Shown here piece by piece: positions 9,162 to 20,200 of a stretch of DNA of 23,909 bases (positions within the stretch are counted from its first letter, which is position 1; every line of letters begins with the position of its first letter). The notes under the pieces are model-generated. The model saw nothing but the letters and a program-made list of their open reading frames with translations. It was not told the DNA's origin and ran no database searches. The DNA is taken from assembly GCA_036897095.1 (NCBI GenBank), contig JAYMSP010002498.1:1-23909 (forward strand). The letters run 5' to 3'. The translations under genes and the position numbers were made by a program. The stretch comes from Plantago elongata. Its lineage: Eukaryota; Streptophyta; Magnoliopsida; Lamiales; Plantaginaceae.

Positions 9162-12100
9162 TTACTTATTCCCCTGGAGTCGTTCCTTTCTGACCCTCTC
9201 TAGTTCTCTCACCGTTTGCCAATGTTCCATTGACAGGCCAGTTTCCCCATAGCTCACTGACATTAGCCGACCCATCGTAAGCCACCTGCAAAATGAAGAC
9301 AGATGATGAGCACAAGAAGTTGGCTGACTAACAAAGTGGAAGCAATTTACCAAACAAAAAAAAAACAAAAAAAATAATAGCCCTCTCACCTGCTAAAGTC
9401 TTGGCTTCCCAAGCTCCGGTCAGCTTGCCTAGCAGCAACTAAATCATCTTCAATTACCTGCAATACATTGGATGATAATCAACTTCTAAAACACCTAATA
9501 GGCTTTACATACAAACAGCATAAAACCAGATCAAGTCTGACCTTTTGCATATTTGGATCAATAGAATGGGGTAAAGATTTCGTCGAAGCCAAGTACCATC
9601 TCCAGGCTTTGAGCAAATCTTGATCCACATCAACAGTTGGGTCCACAGAACAAGGATGGAAAGGGAGAACTATATCAGCAGGCAGGATATTCGATTTTCC
9701 CTCAGATAAAATCAGCACCTGAACATCTGCAGCCATATCCATCTTATAATAAGTAAAATCATACTCAACTTTTTGTGACTCCATCATGTTCTTTAGCACT
9801 CGTGCATTTTCGACCCCGGTGGTGTTGAGCATTCCAGCTTGTAATGTAGTCTCATCAATAGTCAGGTGTGAGCCATCAGCTAATTGCAAAATCCCGTATT
9901 TCAGCCTGTACATTGAATAATGAGTGTTAGGTACTTGTGATGATCTTATTCTATGAAAAGAAGAAACTTTCCTATTTATCAGATATTGATGCTTTCAGTA
10001 CCTGTTGGTATTGTAGTCCTTCTTTGGAACAAGTGAAACGGTATTGAGATAATCAACTGTGAGAGGCAAGAATTGTGTGAAAGGTAGTAGGTTCCCGATT
10101 GCATGTTTGAGCCGTTGCCCGAAGACAGACATACTTTCTTTGTTGAGGCAAGTAAGATTCAAAGATAGCTTCCCAACAGCAACCGTGTCAAGCCTTGCAT
10201 GTACCTGTTCGAAACTTAGCATTTTATTCTAGTGATAATAACGAATGAAACAGGAGACACTACACAGGACTTCATAATTCCCAAAATAAGGCTTGTATTC
10301 GATTGGAATAACATATGTGTTCTTAAATTACTTTGGGAAGTTAAAGAAGGTACACTTGAAGGGATTTTTCATGGGGAGTTTTGCTACTCGGAAACTGCAC
10401 ATTATTTTTCTGGCCTAGCAACCAAGCTAAACTTAGAGAATCTCAATCTGCTGGCTGATCATGTGTCCATTGTGTGCATAAAACTTGAGTAACTTAGTTA
10501 AAATGTTTTTAACGTATGATGTATGGGAAGCTGTTGTGACAGATAGGAGGCATACAAGGGCAGAGCAATATTTGGAAAGAAGAGGTGAAGGTCTTGTGCT
10601 CCGCGACTCAAAGGAATGGTTGTGAAATTCCATACTGCTCTGTGAGCTTCAGCTACAGGAATGGTGAGTACCTTCGATAATAGGTGTAATAACATGTATT
10701 CAGCTGCAACCCTATCGTCTCCAAGAACTTTTGTTAGATGTCCAATAAGAACTTCCCTGATTTCTTTCGTTCCGCTGGCTTTTAACTGTACCATCATATT
10801 AAATGAACCTTAAGTCAACTAGCTTAACAAGATCAACAAACACAAGTTCCAGTTGACAATCGCAAACACTCACCTCCGAGGACGGATTTGAGAGGAAATC
10901 ATTCAAAACAAGCTTCCGGTGGAAGACACAATGTAGCCGAGGCACCTATATGCAAAAAGTATTCAGTATCACAAAATGATACTCTTATAATATTTCTGAT
11001 AAATAGATAACCAAATAGAGCACAAGGGAATCAATAAAACATGGAATTCTATCACCATAAGAATTACTTTTGACATAGAATAAATATCTTCAAGCGAGAA
11101 TCTAAGTTCATCAGAATCTCACACAGAAGAATAAACATAAAAGTAGATGTAACAAAAACAACCTTGGATGGAGGTAGGTGCACCGATGCATCCTCACAGA
11201 AGTTCTGAATTAGTTCATCATTTTCATTTCTTTCAGCACTAAGTTCTGGATCGAAAGTGTAGATGCCAACAAACTCATAAACATCATTAAGTTTCAAGTT
11301 GGATTCCGGCGAGTCATATATCTGCACAAAGTAATGTTTAAGGGTGAATACTTGGTCTTGATTCATTCTAGCTCAAGGCATTACAAACAGGTACAGAAAC
11401 TCGCGTATCACCTTGATGAGGCAGGGAAAAGTATCTCTTTCAGAACAAGGGTTCAAATTGGCATTTGATGAGGTTCCATTGGTTTCAGCCATCTGCATAT
11501 CAGAAGCCATTCTTTCCTCCCTCTGAAAACAGAAAGAAGACAAAGTTGTTACTCAAAATTGTAAGCACACGTAAAAATACTAGGAAAGCTACTATCATCA
11601 TACAATGCCAGACCAAACTGTGATCAAATGGGTGAGGATGGAATGCAAAAGATCACACCAATACATTTCACAAACTTAGCTCCACTTACCATCTTTTTAG
11701 CATTCGGAGAATTCTCAAGTAAATCAACAGAATCCTGTTAATGTCAATAAAATTTGATCTTCAATTAGACGAATATTGATAAATAAGCAGAAAGCTCAAT
11801 TTTTATGCAAGAGGGGCATTATACCACCATATCCGCATCTGCCATAGTTGCATCATCATCATCTCTCCTCCGCTTCTCCCTTTGCGAAGATATAGAGTCA
11901 GCCGGCAGATTTAGTAAAGTTTCTTCTGGTGATTCAGCCCACGAGTTTTGCCCAGGAACCTAAATCAAAAATTCATTCATCTCATATAACAATTTCCAAA
12001 CAAGCATAGAGCAGTTCAAATCAAAGAATACACAATTTGCAAACAACTCACTGGAACACAATAGAAAAGCTGGCGTTCCCAAATTCGCATGTCGGATGAA

Positions 12101-12954
12101 GTGTCAATCGGACAAGTCGAAACATCAGTAAATTTATTAGTTTTCCACATATCACCATCCTGCACCACAAGTTACAAGAGAATGGCATTTACATCAATCT
12201 GTTTCAGCAAGCAAGGAGATTAATCCATTACAACAATGCCACCAAAGAGAGACAAGAAGATTAAGCCACCTTATAAGCACCAACATAGAATTCATTTCCT
12301 AGCATGTCTTGTATCATACCACGAAACCGCACAAGCGTGTTAGGCTGAACTCGTCTAATATTTGACGGATTAAGCATTGGTACCTAACAACAGATTCAGT
12401 AGAATAGTTTAAGAAAGGAAAAAAATTAAGCATTACACAAGAGAATCAACAAAAAATCATACCCACACACTATCAAGTATCAACTGTTCCATTTTAATCT
12501 CATTCCTACAAAATCTTTACTTTTAGACATCTCTAACTTATAAACTTCTTCTCTATGTAATATATTCAATTATAGACATTTATAACTCCTTTTCTCTATA
12601 TAATTTCCTTGGATCTTAAAACTGCTTCCTCCGTCCCGGAAGTATCTATCAAACTTTGTTTTTTAATCCAAAACACATGTACCTTATTTTCTCCACTAAA
12701 AAAGCAAACGAGAAGCTATTTTCGGGACTACAGTATGCATTATCTTAAAAAAGAAAGAGGTTTATGAAATGAAGCTAAGAAGAGAGAAGTACATGAGAGA
12801 GGGTATCTTCATCGAGAAGAAATTGACGGAAGAGCTTATCCGTGCCCCAGTCCTTGCCGTCAAGTGGAGAAGAGGGGGAAGCCACCGCCTTTTCGAACGT
12901 CAATCGAACGGCTCCAAGTGGGTTAGCAAGGCAATCGTAAGGCAGACCCACCAT
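9162..12954 (-). CDS. ETG1: MCM-binding protein ETG1/MCMBP (13 exons, 591 aa)
   Basis: Exons in coding order: 12954-12793, 12383-12270, 12159-12052, 11959-11828, 11734-11690, 11522-11412, 11321-11163, 10945-10874, 10785-10672, 10204-10002, 9905-9542, 9457-9390, 9285-9162. All borders are GT/AG and the 1776 nt keep frame. Length 591 aa against 589 in Arabidopsis ETG1. Family landmarks: MVGLPYDCLANPLGAVRL at the N-terminus; NTLVRFRGMIQDMLGNEFY (residues 69-87); a basic then acidic stretch REKRRRDDDD (155-164), likely a nuclear signal; IYDSPESNLKLNDVYEFVG; VAVGKLSLNL with NKESMSVFG; LPFTQ, PKKDY, LQLADGSHLTIDETTLQAG; VEYDFTYYKM; MSVSYGETGLSMEHW near the end. Known role: nuclear protein that binds MCM2-7 and helps unload it in late S phase; Arabidopsis mutants show a G2 delay and cohesion defects. 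The start is the family-conserved ATG. Intron 1 (409 bp) holds a MITE-like insertion. Confidence 0.95.
12622..12735. mobile_element. Small MITE-like insertion in ETG1 intron 1
   Basis: The left end CTTCCTCCGTCCCGGAAGTA resembles the Stowaway end (CTCCCTCCGTCCC). The right end, read in reverse complement, is TACTGTAGTCCCGAAAATAG and shares GTCCCG plus the spacing of the following A/T bases. About 110 bp in all. Flanking TA duplications are not clear, so ends are approximate. Confidence 0.45.
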
Positions 12955-13074
12955 TCTTGAGATTTGGTTTGATTTGATTTGATTTGAATCTTCTTTTTTG
13001 GTTTCAACAAAATTCGAGATCAATCGGAGACTGCTGACACAAGTGTGCGAGGGTTTCAGAATGAATAAAGCAAT

Positions 13075-13101
13075 TTTCCCGCGTAAAATGGATTTTCCCG
13101 C
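13075..13101 (-). promoter_or_regulatory. Two E2F-type sites upstream of ETG1
   Basis: TTTCCCGC occurs at 13075-13082 and again at 13094-13101 (plus-strand reading), 121-128 and 140-147 bp upstream of the ETG1 start codon. Each is a full match to the E2F consensus TTTSSCGC. E2F sites work in either orientation. The gene was named E2F TARGET GENE 1 in Arabidopsis, so a tandem pair here fits S-phase control. Confidence 0.75.
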
Positions 13102-13239
13102 CAATCTTTGTTTGGGTCGTGGGCTTCTTCTTGGGCTCACTGGATTTTATGGAGTTGGACCAGAATCAAAGCCCCCCTACCCTTTTAAGCCTAATTATTG
13201 AAAAATACATGATTTTCCGAAACATTAGAAAAGTTCATA

Positions 13240-13436
13240 CTCCCTCCATCCAGAGAATATGTCCACATTTAATTCTTTTGCTTCCAACGATAACCAATAT
13301 TGATTATAGATGTTAAATTTTATTTTATATTACTCAATTGAAGATTATAATATTACCATTTTAAAATTAATTTGAGGTCAAAACTAAATTCGTGGACTGT
13401 CATAATAATTAAAATAAACAGCTTTTCTGAACGAAG
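13240..13436. mobile_element. Stowaway-like MITE (about 197 bp)
   Basis: The left end CTCCCTCCATCCAGAGAATA is flanked by TA (13238-13239). The right end in reverse complement is CTTCGTTCAGAAAAGC and is flanked by TA (13437-13438). TA target duplication, AT-rich core and CTCCCTCC-type end are the marks of Tc1/mariner-derived Stowaway elements. The right inverted repeat is eroded. Confidence 0.6.
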
Positions 13437-13438
13437 TA

Positions 13439-14180
13439 TATCTTAAATATAAGTATTAGGATGCTCACATAAATTACATTAGTATAATGTGGACTTTCTA
13501 TATCATAAAAGAAAATAGGAACTTTTTAGAAGACTTGATTGGAGATTCTTCATACAGACTAACTGTACGATTTGTATTAATCACAAATTTCAGTTTCGGT
13601 ATGTTAATATTCATCATTACAATTTATTGCTGTTTTGATGATGATCCATAAGTTCATGGACTTCACAGTAGTTTTCTTATTCATGTGTTTATCAACTAAG
13701 CATAGTGTGCCTAATTGCAAATTGACACACTTATTCCAATTAAACTTTAAAATGTTTGAAATTTAAAAACAAAAAGGTATTTTTAAAAGTTAGTGAGTTT
13801 CCTAAACAACCACCCTTAAATAGAGACATAAATTAATAATATAACAAACTAACCCCAAACAAAAAGAAGATACTAAAATCCACCCAATCAAGGACTAAGT
13901 AGATGAATATACAAAAATGAATCCGTATATAACGATATAACCCGAATCAGCGTCACTATAATGCCAATTCTCACAAAAATCTTCAGCTCAATTTTCTCTC
14001 TCTAAAAATCTCTCTCCAAACCAAAGGCCAGCAGCATTGATAATAAAGGTGTTTTCTGATAAAAAAAAATCGTCGATCTACGTGTAGAAATAGTCAGCTG
14101 ATTACATACATTGTCGAATTCTGCCAAAAAACGAGACTGAAATCAAGGTTTCCTCTGATTTCTAACTCTTTTCATAATTT
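13439..14180. other. Intergenic, AT-rich, no gene supported
   Basis: No credible reading frame. A CT-rich stretch at 13988-14018 (TTTTCTCTCTCTAAAAATCT and on) resembles a plant 5' leader and may begin the non-autonomous element whose repeats follow at 14.2-16.0 kb, but no TATA box or coding frame is attached to it. Confidence 0.35.
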
Positions 14181-14280
14181 TTTTGTTCATAGCTGATTGT
14201 TCATTGTTGTTAATGTTCATTGTTATTCTGTTACACCAATATTGATTGTTGTTTACGTTCATTATAGAGTGTTTTTATTC

Positions 14281-14860
14281 AAGATATGACTTCAAATATC
14301 AACTCAAATCTGAAAAAAGGGTATACAACGTTTCTATTTTAATTCTTGTATATGTTATGTTCTCAAAACTATTACATATGTTCTCAAAAATAATGCATAT
14401 GTTTTCATTCAAAACCTGACAGTCGTTTTGTGCTCTGTTTTTCTACACAGTTATTTTGCATTTTATTTTCTACTATATTTTTCAATGTTCACACGTATTA
14501 TGTATTATTATCTCACTTATATTCTTATGTTCTCAATTATATCTAAAATATATTTGCTTTGAAGTTAATGTTCATTAATTTTGTTGATGTTTATGTATTC
14601 ACGGGGTGTAATCATGCTTCAATAAGGATTTAACGGTGTTTTAAATCAAATCAAATATGAAAAAAGGTATAGACCGTTTCTATATTCTTTCATATATTGA
14701 TATATATTCTCAAGAATATTACCTATGTTTTCTGAAATATGTGATATGTTTTCATTCAAAATCTTATAACCGTTTTGTGAGTTATTTTCGACAATATTAT
14801 GTATAATCTTAGTGGTTTGCTATATTTTTTATGTTGTTACGTATATGCACTATCTTCTCA
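14281..14860. repeat. Tandem duplication of a T-rich segment (offset about 347 bp)
   Basis: The word order TGAAAAAAGG, GTATA, CGTTTCTAT, TATGTTCTCAA, CATATGTT, GTTTTCATTCAAAA, ACCGTTTTGTG-like runs from 14311 and again from 14658. The copies are diverged but colinear for about 170 bp. Each is followed by further T-rich sequence rich in TATGTTCTCA words. It has no coding potential that I can see and probably belongs to the same decayed element as the array at 15.28 kb. Confidence 0.55.
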
Positions 14861-14944
14861 CCACTATGTCATATGATCTCAACAATATCTACTATATTTT
14901 TTATAAAATAATTGTTCATTGATGTTGTTTTTGCATACACAAGG

Positions 14945-15180
14945 TTACATACTTCAACTTAAGGAGGAGAAGGAGGAGAATGATGATGGGATTTATTTAA
15001 GTAACAAATTCAGAATTATATAATGTGTTGAGTAAGTTATATGGCAAAGAAGTTGATGAAAATATAAAGGAAAGGGATACAAGAGCATTGATGAAGAAGA
15101 AAAATGTATATTTAGTCAAGTCCAACCGATGAACAAAGGAGATGATGACATGAAGTTGATTGCGTTTTCCTTTTGCAAAT
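14945..15180 (+). pseudogene. Short charged reading-frame remnants, origin unknown
   Basis: Between the T-rich duplication and the satellite-like array there is a more balanced, purine-rich stretch. It reads LKEEKEENDDGIYLSNKFRI (from about 14960) and, after a shift of one frame, VLSKLYGKEVDENIKERDTR and further, ending at TGA near 15132. The codon-like composition and charge suggest a decayed exon carried by a transposon. I cannot name the parent protein. It could also be chance. Confidence 0.25.
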
Positions 15181-15280
15181 GTATGAATAATAATACAACA
15201 TATAATTGAATGATACAAGTTCCATCTTGAATAAAAATCTTATTTTTTTACGTGATTTTATATGTTGTGAGTGATCTATG

Positions 15281-16021
15281 ATATCAAACCAAACACTATA
15301 ATTTCAACTAAAAATACTATGATCTCAGACTAAAACTCTATGATATCAACTCAAACGACTATAATATCAAACCAAACAATATGATCTCAACTAAAAACAC
15401 ACTATATTATCCTAACTATTATTTCAACTAAAATATAGTATGATGTCAAAAAAAAACACTATGATCTTAGATTAAAGAATTATGTTAGCAACTTAAAAAA
15501 CTATAATATCAACTAAAATCACATTATGGCCTCAACTTAAAACACATTACATTATACTAAAATATATTATGATATCAATCCAACCAACTATGATATCAAA
15601 CTAAAAACAAACTAATATATCAAACACTATGATCTCAACTAAAAACTACAGGACTAAAATAGACTATGATCTCTAAAAATAGTATGATGTCAGCACAAAA
15701 CATTATGATCTTAGACTAAACAATTATGTTATCAACTAAAAAACTATAATATCAACTAAAATCCCACTATGATCTCAACTAAAAACACACTATGTTATCA
15801 ACTAAAACAAATTATGATCTCAATTGAAAGCGCTATGATATCAAAACAAAACACTATAATCTCAGACTAAAAAACTATGATATTAGCTAAAAAAACTATG
15901 ATATCAAACCAAACACTATGATCTCAACTAATTAAAACAGTATGATGTCAACACAAAAAAAAAACTATGATTTCAAACGAATCCCCTATGATCTCAACTC
16001 AAAAAGCTAGTGTATCAAACC
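15281..16021. repeat. Degenerate tandem array, about 20-bp unit with a 244-258 bp higher-order period
   Basis: The stretch is made of more than thirty variants of CTATGATMTCAACTAAAAAC (unit about 18-22 bp). Two main types alternate, one with ATGATATCAAACCAAAC and one with ATGATCTCAACTAAAA. A larger period is visible: the block beginning AGTATGATGTCA occurs at 15437, 15681 and 15939, and the first two are followed by the same order of units (ATGATCTTAGA, TTATGTTA, CTATAATATCAACTAAAAT). Units vary too much, and no spacer alternates with a constant repeat, so it is not CRISPR-like. It lacks coding potential. Confidence 0.85.
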
Positions 16022-17261
16022 GCAAGAGCACCTGAGTGAGAATCCGTGAGAGGGTCTACGAAAAAACGATATTGACCCAGATTTGAGATAAGATCCTCGA
16101 AAAACACATGTATAATGGCAAATTACAAATTGATCATGTTTATAGTTAAATTAATTAAAAACCGTTTCTTATAAGACTTTGTGTTTCTAAAATAATTTGT
16201 TTCCAAACAAATTAAGCATAAATTTGAATATTTAGTTAATTGTGCATTTTACACACAACAACCTTTTTAGATGCATCGTAAACAATTAGGTCCCTATCGT
16301 TTAAAAAATTACGTTGACGTCCATTTCTCAGTCAAAATGTTGACTTGGTGCGAGATGACCAATTTGTCCATCTAATAAAACATTTGTTGTAAATTGAATA
16401 ACTAAATTAAGGAGAATAATAATTTTGTAAGCTTTATCAGGGCAGAGCAGGTACAATACTACTACTGAAGTTCAATTATGCTCTAATTCTTACTAAACAT
16501 TGTATGAAATTGAATAACTATTTCACTAAATTAAGAATCGAATTGAAATTGAAGATTTTTAACGTGAGGAACCCTAATTTATTTAATTTCTCTAATTTTT
16601 TAATACATTGAAGGTATGTATATTAAACCTAAATATAGTAAAATACAATTGATTTATTAAACAAAAGGAAAATCAAAAGGAAGTAATCAAAAAAAAAGAG
16701 AAAAAATATAATAATTAAAGAAAAGAAGAAAAGAAAATGTAATAAGATCATAATGGGGAAATATATTAATCTTTTCACTCTTACTCTCACTAGGTTTAAC
16801 TCTTGAATTTTATTGTTAATATGTATTTATTCCAGTTCAAGTTCAAAGATTATCTTTTATCATAAAGTTTAAAATGTTAATGACCTAAGTGTTTATATGG
16901 TATCTATAAAGGTAGTGAATTGATCCTACTTAATAGTTGTACTTATCTCAAACTTAAATTGATACAAGGCAATAAATTGACAATGGATGTAGTGAAAATT
17001 CTTGAACAAAAGTAGCAATAGTAGTAAGGTTTAACTGTGATTGTTTGGCTAGTGATGTTGCATTTTCCAGTTTGCTATAATGAAATTAACTCTCTCATGC
17101 AATGTTGATTAATAACTCAAAAAATCTTACATACAATTTCCCACCTATACTCCAAAATGGTGAGTTCCGTTGGGTGTCATCATAAGCATAACACAACTGT
17201 ATTCTTAGTAGTATTTCTGCGTTGCTGAAATACAAAATCCTGCACACATTCTCACCCTACA
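16022..17261. other. Intergenic, AT-rich, with a transposon-end-like segment
   Basis: No gene is supported. At 16262-16380 lies sequence of the AATTAGGTCCCTATCGTTT, ACGTTGACGTCC, TTGACTTGG kind that is common at the ends of plant DNA transposons, but no partner end was found. 16640-16745 is A-rich. The last 100-200 bp before 17262 should contain the HBS1/SKI7 3' UTR (minus strand). Confidence 0.4.
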
Positions 17262-20200
17262 CTACTCTTCCCTCTTGACTATCCGGGTAATAACTCCAAG
17301 AGCAACCGTTTTACCCGATGTTCTCAGCGACACTCTTCCAAGGGCTCGACAATTGTTATACACTTCCGCACACACTGGCTCTTCAAGAGACACCTGAGAT
17401 TGAAATACATCACTTATCAGATTGAACAGTAGGCATAGATTATTAACCAAAAACCACAAGAGAAGCCCGTACATATGTATATGACTACTTATTCCCCAAA
17501 TTATACGACTAAGGCATATACAGGGAAAATTGCAATGCAGGCAGGTACATGCATTTTTTTTTTTTTTTTGTAAATGATATTAGAGAAATAATACAACTTT
17601 AGGCCGGACTTCAGCAGGTTCTGGAACTATATGTATTCTCAAAGTTGTAAGTGAAGGCGAAATGGTTGATTCAAGAAGGATATGGAGATGAGTAAGTATA
17701 GTAAAAGGGAAGACTTAATTACTATATAGGAAAATCTAGTTCTAATGATAAAAACCGATTAAATGAACGGGGTATGTAGTGTTTTTAGAAATAAACCAGG
17801 CCGGTTGCCTATATATAGGCTAAAATATGCTGAAAATTGAGAAAAAGAAAAAACACATAGCAAAACGTGTTTGTGTTTGTGTTTTGTGAGTTTCTCTCTT
17901 CCGATCTTCCGTTTTCTCGTCGGATTTTCATCGTTTCCACATTATTTCCACCGGAGTTCAACTAATTAGCTTCCATGGACGTCAATTAGGTAAAAACCTC
18001 TTTGTTTTGGGTGTGTTTGTGATTTATTTCAAGTTTTGTGTGTGTTTTATGGGTGTTTTGTGTATGTTTCATGATTTTTTATTCAATTTTCATGATTTAA
18101 TGTTTAAAACTTTTAGATCCAGTTGCTATAACGTTCAAATTCACAAATCCAAGACGATGAAGAAGCTAGCTCGCCAGGTTTGGAAATAATTAACGAAAAT
18201 CTGTTCAGATATGAACATCAAATCGTACATACCTTACAGTTTTAACAACTATTTTTATGATTTTTAGCTTGTATTGCATTTTTCTGATTTTATGCATCAA
18301 TATTATTGCTTTTCGCTTGCGTTGAATGTTTTGCCTTTACTATAGTTTTAAGAGTCATTAAGATCGTTTTAAGAGACATTGTTATTGTTTTAAGCATCAA
18401 CTTTATTGTTTTTAGCTTGTGTTGTGTTTTTTTTTTTGTTTACTGTTTGTAACTCGTTTCACATTATTATGTTTTGTTATAGTTTTAAGAATCATTGTTA
18501 TAGTTTTTAAATAAAAGCATCGTTATTATTTTAAGAATTAATTTATTATTTTTAGCTCGTCTTGCATGTTTCTGATTTGTTATAGTTATAAGAGGCATTG
18601 TTATAATCTTAGAAGACACTATTATAACTTTAAGAATTAATGTTACTGTTTTTTAGCTTGTGTTTCATGTTCATATTTTTTTTTATTGTTTTAGCACGAC
18701 TATGATAGTTTTAATAAGAATCATTATGGTTTTAACTTTTAAGCAGGTATTGATCGATGATAACATCGCGAGTTTGATGGACATGTCAATCAAATGTGTT
18801 CAGTGCTGCAGTATTGAAGCAACAAACGAAGGAGTGTCTAAGTTCACTAACAAGTTTAATCGACTCAGTTTGTATTTGCATCAATAATATTGTAATAACT
18901 GAATGTTGCAACTAGTGTATTTTAGATTTGTTTATTGATGTTTTAATGATATACATGAAACTTTTAAACTTGTTTACTGTTGGTTTACTGATATCAAAGT
19001 ATCACTTAAAACTATAACAAATCATATTAAAACTATCATCTAACTCATTAAAGCTATCATACCATCGATTAAATATTTAACAAATGAGGTTAATACAATA
19101 ATTGAAACATACAATACCAACGCATTAAAACCATCACATTATCTCTTAAAACATAAACGAATATACGTAAAACTGTAACTTTCAATTCTAACAACTTAAA
19201 ACCATAACATAATCTATTAAAATTATAACGAAATATATTTATCTCGGCGGTTTTTATGAAACTCGACCGATCAGACCGCTAAAACTCAAAAACTGCAAAA
19301 AGAAACATAAAATCCTTGACTTTTCTATGTTTTAGAAAAACCTTACCTTTTTTAAGACTTTGACTATGGGGATATCAAGTGACTCAACAACAAAACAATA
19401 CGAATGCCGAGGATAGAGAGAATTTATCAAGGCTTTATGAATGGAAAAGAATCAAAAGGCAACAGCACCACAAAAGGGAGAAGTCAAGTGCTCACCTCGA
19501 CTACTGCATTCTGTTTCGATAATAAGCATCTTGGTGACTTCTTTGTTTCCTTTCCTGTCTTTGGATCAAGCAGTGATAGTATTTTAACAATTCTGGCAGT
19601 CCCTTTCGTATGGTGTATGTGAAATTCCAACTGCAGTGTATGAAAGAAAGGTAGCTTATGAATCTTAACTACAATAGAAAATACAAAATTAAATCTCCAC
19701 TATGTTAATATAAAAAATAAAAAAAAATCAACCTGAGAACCCTTCAGGATTGGAATTGTTATATCCAAGACAAGGATCTTCAGCTCCAACTGGTCTGTTA
19801 CTTGAACTGGGTAATCAGGATGGCACATCACATCACCGGCCGTCACACGATTGCCCTCTATCCCTTGCAAATTCACAGTGACATTGTCGCCAGCTCGGGC
19901 AATGTTACATGCCTTAGAGTCCCGCTCTAAAGAACGAATTATCCCTACTTCTCTAGAAGGCATTATTAGCACCTGCAACCAATAAACTGTTAGGCAAGAT
20001 CACAAGCACAATGAATGTGAAAAGCAGTTGTTGAGTCTCATTCCACAATTTGCATAGGCATGCAGGTGTTAGGTATATATTAAACTGTAATCTATATCAA
20101 TTTTCCATTAATGGAACTACATCACTACGACAGTCGTATCTTTATGAAGAAAAGGTAGATCTTGACACCAGTCAGTAACATAATAATATTATTTTGTTTT

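Larger units (their letters stand above)
17790..19310 (+). mobile_element. Non-autonomous transposon-like unit in the last HBS1/SKI7 intron
   Basis: On the plus strand, antisense to the host gene, the unit begins with a perfect palindromic TATA box (GCCTATATATAGGC, 17807-17820). It continues with a CT-rich leader (17890-17960), then a long T-rich part with irregular copies of GTTTTAAGAGTCATTGTTAT (18340-18720), a short exon-like open segment (18746-18885), and an A-rich part whose words (TTAAAACTATCAT, 19000-19220) are the complement of the earlier ones. Near the ends, AATGATAAAAACCG (17747-17760 region) resembles the complement of CGGTTTTTATGAAACTCG (19248-19265), a possible eroded inverted repeat. 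Boundaries and superfamily are unknown. It is located wholly within the intron, so the host reading frame is intact. Confidence 0.45.

Noticed and set aside
10232..10492. 86-codon plus-strand frame in ETG1
   Set aside because: It lies in the intron between the ETG1 exons 10002-10204 and 10672-10785 and shows no family motif.
12955..13140. Upstream extension of the ETG1 reading frame
   Set aside because: The minus-strand frame is open to 13140, but the family-conserved N-terminus begins at MVGLPYDCL (12954), and the extension would cover the E2F sites.
15281..16021. CRISPR array
   Set aside because: Units are variable and contiguous, with no constant repeat alternating with unique spacers; the window is plant nuclear DNA.
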